Notes: generated by a model from the letters alone, not told the origin. DNA of 64,000 nt from Ideonella sp. (GCA_015075165.1 JABTUY010000002.1:558001-622000); one strand, 5' to 3'. Shown: positions 1 to 9,700, numbered from the stretch's first letter. Made by a program: numbers and translations.

Positions 1-561
1 GTCGGCGCTCTTCAGCAGGTCGGCCAGAACGGTCTGTCGCGCCGGCGCGGCAGCGCCCTTGCGGCGCCGCGGTGCCGGCTGCGGTGCAGGACGCTGGCGC
101 ATGCGCTGGATCAGCTCGAGCACATGGTTGCGGCCGGTGCGCGCCGGCAGCATGCCGTCGACCCGGTGGCTGTACAGCAGCGCGCCGACGCGGTTGCCGT
201 GCCGCGTGAGCAATCGCGCCAGCACGGCGACGAAGCCCTCCGACACGGCGAGCTTGGTGCGATCGTTGGAGCCGAAGTCGATCGAGCCGGAGAGGTCGAG
301 CAGGAACCACGCGCTCAGCTCGCGGTCTTCGGTGAACTGGCGCACGTGCGGTTCGTTCAGCCGGGCGGTGACGTTCCAGTCGATGTGGCGCACGTCGTCG
401 CCGTGTTGGTAGACGCGCAGGTCGGCCAGATCGAGTCCGGCACCGCGCCACAGCGTGCGGTAGTCGCCCTGCAGCAAGCCGTCGAGGCGGCGGATCACCG
501 TCCACTCCAGCTGGCGCAGCAACTGGTCGGGCGTGGCGACGGTGGCGGCGACTTGCGGCAT
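1..561 (-). CDS. DUF58 domain protein (partial, 3' end outside window)
   Basis: Reading the minus strand from the ATG at 561 gives an open frame that runs off the left edge (187 codons seen). It contains the DUF58 core, LRVYQHGDDVRHIDWNVTAR at about residues 46-66, followed by a VWA-like stretch (FLLDLSGSIDFG). DUF58 proteins are the usual partners of MoxR AAA ATPases and are thought to act in metal-cofactor or envelope maturation; that role is family knowledge. The start lies 10 bp after the moxR stop, so the two are almost certainly co-translated. No transmembrane helix is visible in this part, and a Pro/Arg-rich linker follows near residues 155-170. The C-terminus is missing, so completeness cannot be judged. 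Confidence 0.85.
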   Translation of the reverse strand, partial: MPQVAATVATPDQLLRQLEWTVIRRLDGLLQGDYRTLWRGAGLDLADLRVYQHGDDVRHIDWNVTARLNEPHVRQFTEDRELSAWFLLDLSGSIDFGSNDRTKLAVSEGFVAVLARLLTRHGNRVGALLYSHRVDGMLPARTGRNHVLELIQRMRQRPAPQPAPRRRKGAAAPARQTVLADLLKSAD

Positions 562-571
562 CGGCGAACCT

Positions 572-1567
<996 letters not shown>

Positions 1568-1597
1568 GGGCGCCTTGGGTCGGAGTGGAAGGGGGCG

Positions 1598-2608
1598 TCA
1601 GAACGGCGGCAAGCCGGCGGCGGTGGCGGCGTTCTCGATCGGCACCGCGAAGCCGATGCCGATGAAGGTGCGCGCTTCGGTCGGGTTCATGATCGCGGTG
1701 ACGATGCCCACCACGTGGCCGTCCATCGTGACCAGCGGCCCGCCCGAGTTGCCGGGGTTGGCCGCGGCGTCGAACTGGATCAGGTTGGTCAGTACGCGTT
1801 TGCCCTCGGGTGAGCGGAACTCGCGCTTCAGCCCCGACACCACGCCTTGCGACACCGACGGCCCGATGCCGAACGGGTAGCCGACCGCGATCACCTCTTC
1901 GCCGGGGCGCAGGCCGCCGGTGGAGCGCATCGTCGCGGCTTCGAGTTCGTCGGGCCGCTGCTCAGCCTGCAGTACGGCAAGGTCGTTCTCGGGTTGCACG
2001 TTGATCAGCGTGGCGTCCGAGACGAGGCCGTTCGAATACGTGACCTTGATGCGCGAAGCGCCGCGCACCACGTGCAGGTTGGTCAGGATGATGCCCTTGT
2101 CGACGATCACCACGCCGCTGCCGACGCTGCGGTGCGCCTCACCGTCCTTCGGGTCGGCGCGCTCGGGCGGCTGCTCGCCGACCACGCGCACCACCGAGCC
2201 GATCACCGCCTCGTAGGCGTTGGCCGCGGCCGACGCCAGCGGCTCCTTGGCGATCGATGCGCGCATCGCGCGGTCGATCTGCTCGAACGTGGGCAGCGTG
2301 CGCTCGTGCCGAGTCCACGCCGGCCAGCCGGCCGCCAGCGCCAGCAGCAGCGCCAACGCTGCCCACGCCCAGCGCTCGCGCGCGGTGACCCACGAGCGCA
2401 CGCGGCGCGCGCCGCGAGTGAGCCGGCCCGGTGGGTCGAGGTCGGGTTCGCCGGTCGCGTCAATACCGGGCGCTGCGGTGGTGCTGCGGCCCGAATGACC
2501 GGGCCCGGCGTTCGCAGCGCCGGCACCACCGGCCATGCCACCGAGTCCGCGACCCGGCAGGCTGGGCGTGCGCTCGGGGGTTCGGCTGTACAAGGGCACG
2601 CGCTTCAT
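1598..2608 (-). CDS. Membrane-anchored trypsin-like (S1C/HtrA-type) serine protease lacking a PDZ domain
   Basis: 336 aa from the ATG at 2608. The frame stays open upstream, but that extension would overlap the P460 gene and is low-complexity, so it is rejected. Order: Gly/Pro/Ala-rich cytoplasmic tail (1-78), one membrane segment (about 79-97, LALLLALAAG), short linker, then a trypsin-like domain with His179 (LTNLHVV), Asp209 (ENDLAV) and Ser288 (PGNSGGP). DegP/DegS have C-terminal PDZ domains; this protein ends just after the protease fold (FAVPIE), so it has none. Transcribed toward moxR/DUF58. Inferred role: periplasmic proteolysis or regulated cleavage. Confidence 0.88.
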   Translation of the reverse strand: MKRVPLYSRTPERTPSLPGRGLGGMAGGAGAANAGPGHSGRSTTAAPGIDATGEPDLDPPGRLTRGARRVRSWVTARERWAWAALALLLALAAGWPAWTRHERTLPTFEQIDRAMRASIAKEPLASAAANAYEAVIGSVVRVVGEQPPERADPKDGEAHRSVGSGVVIVDKGIILTNLHVVRGASRIKVTYSNGLVSDATLINVQPENDLAVLQAEQRPDELEAATMRSTGGLRPGEEVIAVGYPFGIGPSVSQGVVSGLKREFRSPEGKRVLTNLIQFDAAANPGNSGGPLVTMDGHVVGIVTAIMNPTEARTFIGIGFAVPIENAATAAGLPPF

Positions 2609-2726
2609 CGTCACCGCTCCCGCAGTGCCGACACCACGGCGCACTGCGAGTCGCCAAGGTACCACGGAGCGCGCCGCCGTGCATGCGCTCGCCTGGCGGC
2701 GCCGGCCGACCGGGCTGCACCGCGTG

Positions 2727-3266
2727 CTACCGGCGTGCGAAGTGCTCGTTGTAGCGTGGCACGAAGTCCTGGCTTGCCAGCGGCAGGTGGCAGGCGCGGC
2801 AAGTGGCGAGGTCGTCGGGCGCCTTCTGGCCGTTGGGCAGCCAGGCCGCATACACCCAGTTGCCGTTGCGCAGTGGCTCGGGCACGTCGGCACCCCAGCC
2901 GGCGTTCTTGCCCATCACGAAGATGCGCACGAGGTCACCCTTCACCAGCTTGCCATCGGGCCCGCTGGCAAGGCTGCCGTCGGTGTTGGTGCGCGCGGCG
3001 TAGTTCTCCATCACGAACACGGTGCCGTTGGGGAAGCCGCTTTGCGCGCTGGCGTGGCGCGCCGCGGGGTCCATGTAGATCTCGCGCACCTGCTTCGCGT
3101 CGGGGCGCTGCACCGCCGACAGGAACTTGGGCCAGCTCTTGTAGCCGGCGGGAATCGCCAGCTCGCCGTCGCGCGTCGGCGCCAGCGAGACCGAGCTGCA
3201 GCCCGCGAGCAAGGCCGCCGCTGCCACCACCGGCGCCAGGCCGCGCGGCTCGAACCGGATCTTCAT
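2727..3266 (-). CDS. Cytochrome P460 family lipoprotein
   Basis: 179 aa. The ATG at 3266 follows a GGGGAGA ribosome-binding sequence. The N-terminus is a lipoprotein signal with lipobox LLAGC, so the mature protein should be lipid-anchored in the periplasm. The body fits the cytochrome P460/c'-beta family: IPAGYKSW near the N-terminus, EIYMDPAARHA, GTVFVMENY, and a c-type haem motif CRACH at the C-terminus. P460-type proteins oxidise hydroxylamine or bind NO; which applies here cannot be told, and no nitrification genes are nearby. First gene of the minus-strand run into the protease and moxR. Confidence 0.85.
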   Translation of the reverse strand: MKIRFEPRGLAPVVAAAALLAGCSSVSLAPTRDGELAIPAGYKSWPKFLSAVQRPDAKQVREIYMDPAARHASAQSGFPNGTVFVMENYAARTNTDGSLASGPDGKLVKGDLVRIFVMGKNAGWGADVPEPLRNGNWVYAAWLPNGQKAPDDLATCRACHLPLASQDFVPRYNEHFARR

Positions 3267-3410
3267 CGCGTGTCTCCCCATTCGAATGTCGTTCGCATGC
3301 TGTTCGAGAGCCGCGCAGATCTCAGCGCACGGGTGCGTGCCGACGGCGGCTGCGATGATACGCAGCGGGGCTTGTCTGGATGCCCCTAACTTCGTTGCAA
3401 TCGCGCCGCC

Positions 3411-4232
3411 ATGGACTGGATCGACACCCACTGCCACCTCGACGCACCCGAATTCGACGCCGACCGCGACGCCGTGTGGGCGCGCGCACGCGCGGCCGGC
3501 GTAACGATGGCGGTGCTGCCGGCGGTGGCGGCCGAGCACTTCGAGCGCGTGCGCGCGCTGGCGCACCGGTTTGGCCTGGCGTATGCGTTGGGCATCCACC
3601 CGCTTTACGTGGAGCGCGCCGACGACAGCGACCTCGAGCGGCTGCGCGAGGCCCTGCAGCGCCACGCGGCTGACCCGCGCCTGGTGGCGGTGGGTGAGAT
3701 CGGCCTCGACTGGTTCGTGCCGGGCCTGGATCGCGAGCGCCAGCAGCGCTTCTACCTGGCGCAGCTGAAGCTCGCGCGCGACGCCGGCCTGCCGGTGATC
3801 GCGCACGTGCGGCGCTCGGCCGACGGACTCGCTGCCGGACTGCGGCGCATCGAGGTGGCCGGCGGCATCGCGCATGCCTTCAACGGCAGCCCGGAGCAGG
3901 CACAGGCACTGTCGGCCTGTGGCCTGAAACTCGGCTTCGGTGGCGCGATGACCTTCGAGCGCGCGCTGCAGATCCGCCGCCACGCGGTGGCGTTGCCGGC
4001 ATCGGCGCTGGTGCTCGAAACCGATGCGCCCGACATCGCGCCGCACTGGCTGGTGCACGGCAGCGCGCCGCGCGTGGCTGGCGCGGCGTCGCGCAACGAA
4101 CCCGGCGAACTGCCGCGCATCGCCGGTGTGCTGGCAGCGCTGCGCGGCTGGTCGCTCGACGAGACCGCGGTACAGACCGGCGCCAATGCGCGTGCGGCGC
4201 TGCCGCGGTTGATGGCGCTGCAAGCGACATGA
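3411..4232 (+). CDS. TatD family metal-dependent hydrolase (DNase)
   Basis: 273 aa, normal for the family. A TIM-barrel amidohydrolase with the N-terminal metal motif DTHCHLD (His7, His9), the GIHPLYV strand, the GEIGLDWF motif supplying a metal-ligand Glu, PVIAHVRR, IAHAFNGS, and ETDAPDIAPHW with the catalytic Asp. TatD enzymes are 3'-5' exonucleases or deoxyribonucleases implicated in DNA repair. The next gene encodes a mismatch DNA glycosylase, fitting a small DNA-maintenance operon. Its end takes part in a 19-bp imperfect duplication, described separately. Confidence 0.92.
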   Translation: MDWIDTHCHLDAPEFDADRDAVWARARAAGVTMAVLPAVAAEHFERVRALAHRFGLAYALGIHPLYVERADDSDLERLREALQRHAADPRLVAVGEIGLDWFVPGLDRERQQRFYLAQLKLARDAGLPVIAHVRRSADGLAAGLRRIEVAGGIAHAFNGSPEQAQALSACGLKLGFGGAMTFERALQIRRHAVALPASALVLETDAPDIAPHWLVHGSAPRVAGAASRNEPGELPRIAGVLAALRGWSLDETAVQTGANARAALPRLMALQAT

Positions 4233-4263
4233 GCGGCTGACGGTGCTGCAAGCGATATGAGCG
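4217..4263 (+). repeat. 19-bp direct repeat across the TatD/glycosylase junction
   Basis: Bases 4217-4235 and 4245-4263 match at 18 of 19 positions. Each copy carries an ATGAGCG. In the first copy the ATG overlaps the TatD stop as ATGA but reads only three codons before TGA; in the second copy the ATG opens the glycosylase frame. The simplest reading is a local duplication that shifted the start of the downstream gene. Confidence 0.8.
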
Positions 4264-4814
4264 ATCGAGTGATGACGATGCGCGTGCGCACGCCGGGCCC
4301 GGCGCAAGCTGCCGCGCGAGCGCGCCTGCAAGGCCTGCCGCCCGTGGCGGCGCCGCACGCACGACTGGTCGTGCTCGGCAGTTTCCCCGGCGCCGCGTCG
4401 CTGGCGGCGCGCCAGTACTACGCACATCCGCGCAACCAGTTCTGGACCATCCTGTCCACGTTGTGGCAAACCGACCTGCGTGCGCTGCCGTACGAAGCGC
4501 GTCTCGACGAACTGCGCCGGCGCGGGCTCGGCGTGTGGGATGTCTACGCCAGCTGTCGTCGCGAGGGCAGCCTCGACAGCGCGATCGAGGACGCGACGCC
4601 GAACGACCTCGCCGGCCTGTTCGCCACGCTGCCGCGCTTGAGCGCAGTGGCGCACAACGGCAGCGAATCGGCGCGCGCGCTGGCGTTGACGCGCACGCTG
4701 GTGCCGCAGGCCGTGCGGCTGCCGTCGAGCAGCCCGGCCAACGCGAGCTGGTCGCTCGCGCGCAAGTGCGACGCCTGGCGCGCGGTGTTCGTGCAGCATG
4801 GGCTGTGCCGATGA
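4257..4814 (+). CDS. DNA-deoxyinosine / G:T-U mismatch glycosylase (MUG-like UDG superfamily)
   Basis: 185 aa. The UDG-fold start LVVLGSFPGAASLAARQYYAHPRNQFW (about residues 38-64) is characteristic of the deoxyinosine/hypoxanthine DNA glycosylase branch, and the C-terminal SSSPANA is motif 2. The enzyme would remove deaminated bases (hypoxanthine, uracil) from DNA. It follows tatD after 24 bp and overlaps the next gene by ATGA. ATGs at codons 6 and 8 are alternative starts; 4257 is chosen because it belongs to the duplicated start segment. Confidence 0.88.
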   Translation: MSDRVMTMRVRTPGPAQAAARARLQGLPPVAAPHARLVVLGSFPGAASLAARQYYAHPRNQFWTILSTLWQTDLRALPYEARLDELRRRGLGVWDVYASCRREGSLDSAIEDATPNDLAGLFATLPRLSAVAHNGSESARALALTRTLVPQAVRLPSSSPANASWSLARKCDAWRAVFVQHGLCR

Positions 4815-5629
4815 ACAAACCCGTGTCGAAGCCATCGCCGCGGCGCGCTGCCGAGTCGCGGCCACCCGAGGTGACGCTGCCCGAGGTCACCATCAGCGAG
4901 GCCGACGGCGTGCGCTACCTGCACCTGGGCACGCCGTGGGTGCAAGGCGCGATGCAGATCCGCCGGCCGCGCGCGATCGCGCTCGACTACGTGCAGCGCA
5001 TGATGTGCTGGATGCTGTGGCGCGCACCGGAGTCGTTCGACGATGGCTTGGCGGTGCAGCTTGGCCTCGGCGCGGCGGCGATCACGCGCTTCACGCACCA
5101 GGAGCTGAAGTGGTCCACCACCGCGGTCGAGCTCAATCCGGCGGTGATCCTGGCGTGCCGGCGCTGGTTCCGGCTGCCTGCCGATGGCGAGCGGCTGAGC
5201 GTGGTGCCCGCCGATGCGGCGCGCTGGGTGCGCGAGGCCGACGGCTGCCGCGGCCGCGTCAGCGCGCTGTGCATCGACCTGTACGACCACGACGCCGCGG
5301 CGCCGGTGCTCGACGATGAGGCGTTCTACGCCGATTGCCGCGCGCTGCTGGCCGACGACGGCGCGATGACGGTGAACCTGTTCGGCCGCCGCGCCAGCTT
5401 CGCGCGCTCGATGGCGCGCATCGCCGCCGCTTTCGGTGCCGACCGGCTGTGGTACCTGGCACCGACGCGCGAAGGCAACACGATTGCGGTAGCAACACAC
5501 ACCGCCGGCCTGCCCGACTCCGCCACGCTGCGCGCCCGGGCGGCTAACATCGAAGCCCGCTACGGGCTGCCGGCGCGCCGATGGCTGCACCTGCTGCACG
5601 CCTGGCGGCCCGGCCCGACCCCACCATGA
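4811..5629 (+). CDS. Spermidine synthase-like class I methyltransferase-fold protein
   Basis: 272 aa, start ATG overlapping the previous stop (ATGA). It has the Rossmann-like core of the spermine/spermidine synthase family: VQLGLGAAAITRF (nucleotide/SAM loop), TTAVELNPAVI, a region giving CIDLYDHDAAAPVL, and a downstream Asp/Glu-poor C-terminal half. SpeE homologues of this type are common in Burkholderiales outside polyamine operons, and the polyamine-binding residues cannot be confirmed by eye. Its coupling to a DNA glycosylase and to a GspE ATPase (overlap ATGA at 5626) is positional only. Substrate unknown. Confidence 0.8.
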   Translation: MNKPVSKPSPRRAAESRPPEVTLPEVTISEADGVRYLHLGTPWVQGAMQIRRPRAIALDYVQRMMCWMLWRAPESFDDGLAVQLGLGAAAITRFTHQELKWSTTAVELNPAVILACRRWFRLPADGERLSVVPADAARWVREADGCRGRVSALCIDLYDHDAAAPVLDDEAFYADCRALLADDGAMTVNLFGRRASFARSMARIAAAFGADRLWYLAPTREGNTIAVATHTAGLPDSATLRARAANIEARYGLPARRWLHLLHAWRPGPTPP

Positions 5630-7449
5630 GCTCCACCGCCACCCGCCCGCGCAGCGCGCCGCGCCCGATGCCGGCACCGGCGCGCGGCAAGCTCGAGTGG
5701 CGCACGCTGCTGGGCTGGCTGCGCGAAGACGGCTGGATCGATGCCGACGATGCCGCCGGGGTCGTCAAGCGCTTCGGCAGTGCCGACTCCAGCCAGCACC
5801 CGCTGGTGCGGCTGGGCAGTGCCGGTCTGAAGCGACGCGGCACACAGACCGCGCTCGACATCGAGCTGCTGACGCAGTGGCTGGCGCAGCGCTTCAACCT
5901 GACTTACCTGCGCATCGACCCGTTGAAGGTCGACGTCGGCCGCGTCGGCGACGTGATGAGCGTGCACTACGCCGAGGTGCGCCGCGTGCTGCCGGTGACG
6001 GTGGGCGCGCACGAGGTGACCATCGCCACCGCCGAGCCGTTCGACAACGCCTGGGTGAGCGAGATCGAGGCGCACACGCGGCGGCGCGTCAAACTGGTGG
6101 TGGCCAACCCGCTGGACATCGCGCGCTACACCACCGAGTTCTTCTCGCTGGCCCGGAGCGTGCGCGCGGCGCAGAAAAGCGGCGAGAACTCGGCGGCCGC
6201 GAACTTCGAGCAGCTGGTCGAGCTGGGCCGCACCAACAAGCAGCTCGACGCCAACGACGCCGGTGTGGTGCAGGTGGTCGACTGGCTGTGGCAGTACGCG
6301 TTCGACCAGCGTGCCAGCGACATCCACCTCGAGCCGCGGCGCGACATGGGCGCCATCCGCTTCCGCATCGACGGCGTGCTGCACACGGTGTACCAGGTGC
6401 CGATGACGGTGATGAGCGCGATGACCGCGCGCATCAAGCTGCTCGGCCGCATGGACGTGATCGAAAAGCGCCGGCCGCTCGACGGCCGCATCAAGACCAA
6501 GCGGCCCGATGGGGTGGAAGGCGCCGGCCAGGAGGTGGAGATGCGGCTGGCCACCATCCCGACCGCGTTCGGCGAGAAGATGGTGATGCGCATCTTCGAC
6601 CCCGACACCGCGGTCAAGTCGGTGCAGGGGCTCGGCTTTTCGCAGCACGACGGCGAGCGCTGGCAGCAGCTGATCGGCCGCGCGCACGGCATCGTGCTGG
6701 TCACCGGCCCCACCGGCAGCGGCAAGACGACCACGCTGTACGCCACGCTGAAGCAGCTGGCCACCGACGAGGTCAATGTCTGCACGATCGAAGACCCGAT
6801 CGAGATGATCGAGCCGGCGTTCAACCAGACCCAGGTGCAGGCCGCGATCGACATGGGCTTCGCCGAAGGCGTGCGCGCGCTGATGCGGCAGGACCCGGAC
6901 ATCATCATGATCGGCGAGATCCGCGACCTCGCCACCGCCGAGATGGCGATCCAGGCCGCGCTCACCGGCCACCTGGTGTTCAGCACCTTGCACACCAACG
7001 ATGCCGCGTCGGCGATCACGCGGCTGGCCGATCTGGGCGTGCCGCCGTACCTGATCAGCGCCACCGTGATCGGCGTGCTGGCGCAGCGGCTGGCGCGCAC
7101 GCTGTGCCCGGCATGCAAGAAGCCCGACGAAGACCACGCGCGCGAGCACTTGGCCGAGGTGGCCAAGCCGTGGCGTCTCAGCGGCGGCGTGCGCATGTTC
7201 CAGCCGGTGGGCTGCCTGGAATGCCGGCACACCGGCTACCGCGGCCGCGTCGGCCTGTACGAGCTGATGATGCTGACGCCGCAGGCGCACGAGCACATCC
7301 ATCCGCACTACGACGTGGCCGAGCTGCGCCGCCAGGCGCTGCAAGACGGCATGCGCCCGTTGCGCCTGGCCGGCACGATGAAGATCGCCGAGGGGCTGAC
7401 CACGGTCGAGGAAGTGCTGCGCTCGACGCCGGCCTGGTCGGAAAAGTAA
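5626..7449 (+). CDS. GspE/PilB-type secretion/pilus assembly ATPase
   Basis: 607 aa. Start ATG at 5626 overlaps the previous stop; an upstream in-frame ATG at 5581 lies inside the previous gene and is not used. An N-terminal MshEN/GspE-N-like domain (about 20-160) precedes the ATPase core: Walker A GPTGSGKTT near residue 361, Asp box, Walker B DPDIIMIGEIRD near 422, His box (STLHTNDA), and a zinc-binding pair CPAC (about 494) and CLEC (about 530). It powers type II secretion or type IV pilus extension at the inner membrane. No gspF/pilC or pilin genes adjoin it, so it is a detached member of such a system. Confidence 0.93.
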   Translation: MSSTATRPRSAPRPMPAPARGKLEWRTLLGWLREDGWIDADDAAGVVKRFGSADSSQHPLVRLGSAGLKRRGTQTALDIELLTQWLAQRFNLTYLRIDPLKVDVGRVGDVMSVHYAEVRRVLPVTVGAHEVTIATAEPFDNAWVSEIEAHTRRRVKLVVANPLDIARYTTEFFSLARSVRAAQKSGENSAAANFEQLVELGRTNKQLDANDAGVVQVVDWLWQYAFDQRASDIHLEPRRDMGAIRFRIDGVLHTVYQVPMTVMSAMTARIKLLGRMDVIEKRRPLDGRIKTKRPDGVEGAGQEVEMRLATIPTAFGEKMVMRIFDPDTAVKSVQGLGFSQHDGERWQQLIGRAHGIVLVTGPTGSGKTTTLYATLKQLATDEVNVCTIEDPIEMIEPAFNQTQVQAAIDMGFAEGVRALMRQDPDIIMIGEIRDLATAEMAIQAALTGHLVFSTLHTNDAASAITRLADLGVPPYLISATVIGVLAQRLARTLCPACKKPDEDHAREHLAEVAKPWRLSGGVRMFQPVGCLECRHTGYRGRVGLYELMMLTPQAHEHIHPHYDVAELRRQALQDGMRPLRLAGTMKIAEGLTTVEEVLRSTPAWSEK

Positions 7450-7607
7450 GCTGCGGTTCAGTCGTCTGCGCCGCCCGCCCGCGGCCGGCGTTGCCGCGCG
7501 CGGCGAGCCCACTCGCTGCCTGCGCCACACGGGGAAACCTGAACCAGCGCGCTCGGTCGGCTGAATAGAATGGCCCGGACCACCCTGCGTGGAGGCGAGG
7601 AGGCAAG

Positions 7608-8078
7608 GTGAAGATCAAGAGCCAGAAGGATTTCTGGGCCGGGTTGATGTTTATCGTCACCGGGCTGGGGTTCGCGTGGGGCGCGCAGTACTACAGCTTC
7701 GGCACCTCGGCGCGACCTGGCCCCGGCTACTTTCCGTTCGGGTTGGGGCTGATCCTCGCGACGCTCGGTGCGCTCACGTTGTTCGAGGCGCTGACGATCG
7801 AAACCGAAGATGGCGAGCCGGTCGGCGCGTTCGCGTGGAAGCCGCTCGTCACGATCCTGCTGTCGGTGGCGCTGTTCGGCGCGCTGCTGCCGTGGCTCGG
7901 CATGGCGCTGACGATTCCGGTGCTGGTGTGCCTGTCGAGCCTGGCCGGCGACGAGTTCCATTGGCGCGACGCGCTGATCAACAGCGTTGTGCTTACCGTG
8001 GGCTCGTGGGCCATCTTCATCCTCGGCCTGAAGCTGGTGATCCCGCTGTGGCCGGCCTTCCTGCCGTTCGGCCAGTAA
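7608..8078 (+). CDS. tctB: Tripartite tricarboxylate transporter small membrane subunit TctB
   Basis: 156 aa, about four membrane helices (residues 12-30, 42-62, 80-100, 130-152). The motif ARPGPGYFPFGLG is the TctB hallmark. A GAGGCGAGGAGG run provides a strong ribosome-binding site upstream. TctB pairs with TctA (next gene, 9 bp apart) to import carboxylates using a periplasmic TctC/Bug protein. No TctC gene is next to this pair. Confidence 0.93.
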   Translation: MKIKSQKDFWAGLMFIVTGLGFAWGAQYYSFGTSARPGPGYFPFGLGLILATLGALTLFEALTIETEDGEPVGAFAWKPLVTILLSVALFGALLPWLGMALTIPVLVCLSSLAGDEFHWRDALINSVVLTVGSWAIFILGLKLVIPLWPAFLPFGQ

Positions 8079-8087
8079 GGGGCGCAC

Positions 8088-9596
8088 ATGGATCTGCTCC
8101 ACAACCTGGCGATCGGCTTCGAGACCGCGCTTTCGCTGCAGAACCTGGCGTACGCGTTCATGGGCGCGGTGCTCGGCACGCTGATCGGCGTACTGCCGGG
8201 CCTCGGGCCCACGGCCACCATCGCGATGCTGCTGCCGTCGATCTACTCGCTCGACTCGACGCCGGCGCTGATCATGCTGGCCGGCATCTACTACGGCTCG
8301 CAGTACGGCGGCTCGACCACCGCGATCCTGATCAACGTGCCGGGCGAATCGGCCTCGGTGGTGACGGCGATCGACGGCTACCAGATGGCTCGCCAGGGCC
8401 GCGCCGGCCCCGCGCTGGCGGCTGCCGGCCTGGGCTCGTTCTTCGCCGGCTCGGTGGCGACGATGGTGCTGGCCGCGTTCGCGCCGCCGCTGACCGAGCT
8501 GGCGTTCAAGTTCGGCCCGGCCGAGTACTTCTCGCTGATGGTGCTGGGCCTGATCGGCGCGGTGGTGCTGGCGTCGGGGTCGCTGATCAAGGCGATCGCG
8601 ATGATCATCCTCGGCCTGCTGCTCGGCCAGATCAACACCGATGTGATCTCCGGCGTGCCGCGCTACAGCTTCGACATTCCGCAGCTCACCGACGGCATCG
8701 GCTTCGTCGCGATTGCGATGGGCGTGTTCGGCTTCGGCGAGATCATCGCCAACCTCGGACGCCCGGCCGAGCACCGCGAGGTGTTCACCAAGGACGTCAA
8801 GGGCCTGTGGCCGACGCGCGAGGACTTCAAGGCCGCGTTCCCGTCGGTGCTGCGCGGCACCGCGCTCGGCTCGTGCCTGGGCGTGCTGCCCGGCGGCGGT
8901 TCGCTGCTGTCGAGCTTTGCCGCCTACACGATGGAGAAGAAGATCGCCGGCGCCGGCGGCCGCTTCGGCAAGGGCGACATCCGCGGCGTGGCCGGCCCCG
9001 AGAGCGCCAACAACGCCGGCGCGCAGACCTCGTTCATCCCGATGCTGACGCTCGGCATCCCGCCGAACCCGGTGATGGCGCTGATGGTCGGCGCGATGAC
9101 GATCAAGGGCATCCAGCCGGGCCCGCAGGTGATGTCGAGCAACCCGCAGCTGTTCTGGGGGCTGATCGCGTCGATGTGGGTCGGCAACCTGATGCTGATC
9201 GTGCTGAACCTGCCGCTGATCGGCATCTGGATCCGGCTGCTCACGGTGCCCTACCGCTTCCTGTTCCCGGCGATTCTCACGTTCTGCTGCATTGGCCTGT
9301 ACACGATCAACAACTCGAGCTTCGATGTCTACATCGCCGTGATCTTCGGCTTGACGGGCTACGTGTTTTACAAGCTCGGCTGCGAACCGGCGCCACTGCT
9401 GCTGGGCTTCATCCTCGGGCCGATGATGGAGGAGAACCTGCGCCGCGCGCTGCTGCTGTCGCGCGGCGACTGGAGCACGTTTCTCACGCGGCCGCTGTCG
9501 GCCGGCCTGCTGATCGCCTCGCTGGCGATGATCGTGATCGTCGCGCTGCCGTCGATCCGCGCCAAGCGCCAGGAGGCGTTCGCCGAGGGCGATTGA
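8088..9596 (+). CDS. tctA: Tripartite tricarboxylate transporter large membrane subunit TctA
   Basis: 502 aa, usual length, about 11-12 membrane helices. Typical TctA segments are visible: GVLPGLGPTATIAMLLP near the N-terminus, GIYYGSQYGGSTTAILINVPGE, and the second inverted-repeat signature GVLPGGGSLLSSF. It forms the carboxylate-conducting channel with TctB. The pair is in one operon with no binding protein beside it; Burkholderiales encode many Bug proteins elsewhere, so the partner and substrate are open. Confidence 0.95.
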   Translation: MDLLHNLAIGFETALSLQNLAYAFMGAVLGTLIGVLPGLGPTATIAMLLPSIYSLDSTPALIMLAGIYYGSQYGGSTTAILINVPGESASVVTAIDGYQMARQGRAGPALAAAGLGSFFAGSVATMVLAAFAPPLTELAFKFGPAEYFSLMVLGLIGAVVLASGSLIKAIAMIILGLLLGQINTDVISGVPRYSFDIPQLTDGIGFVAIAMGVFGFGEIIANLGRPAEHREVFTKDVKGLWPTREDFKAAFPSVLRGTALGSCLGVLPGGGSLLSSFAAYTMEKKIAGAGGRFGKGDIRGVAGPESANNAGAQTSFIPMLTLGIPPNPVMALMVGAMTIKGIQPGPQVMSSNPQLFWGLIASMWVGNLMLIVLNLPLIGIWIRLLTVPYRFLFPAILTFCCIGLYTINNSSFDVYIAVIFGLTGYVFYKLGCEPAPLLLGFILGPMMEENLRRALLLSRGDWSTFLTRPLSAGLLIASLAMIVIVALPSIRAKRQEAFAEGD

Positions 9597-9600
9597 TTGA

Positions 9601-9700
9601 CCCACCCCCGAAGCGGCCTCGCGGCCGCCTCCCCCTCAAGGGGACCACACCAGCGGACCGGCAAAGCCGGCTCCGCGGTGTGCGCTGGGGCGGGTCTTGT
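9601..9700. repeat. GC-rich intergenic palindromic sequence of betaproteobacterial type
   Basis: The 164-bp gap between tctA and the MFS gene holds nested palindromes: GCGGCC...GGCCGC near 9612-9630, CCCCTCAAGGGG at about 9633-9644, and CCGGCAAAGCCGG near 9658-9670. Such sequences are common after genes in Rubrivivax/Comamonadaceae-like genomes (recalled, not searched). They may act as terminators or be remnants of REP-like elements. Confidence 0.5.

Noticed and set aside
2609-2893. N-terminal extension of the trypsin-like protease
   Set aside because: It would overlap the P460 gene out of frame and is not protein-like; the ATG at 2608 is preferred.
9601-9700. CRISPR-like or promoter structure
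   Set aside because: Nested palindromes of different sequence with no regular spacing; not a CRISPR.
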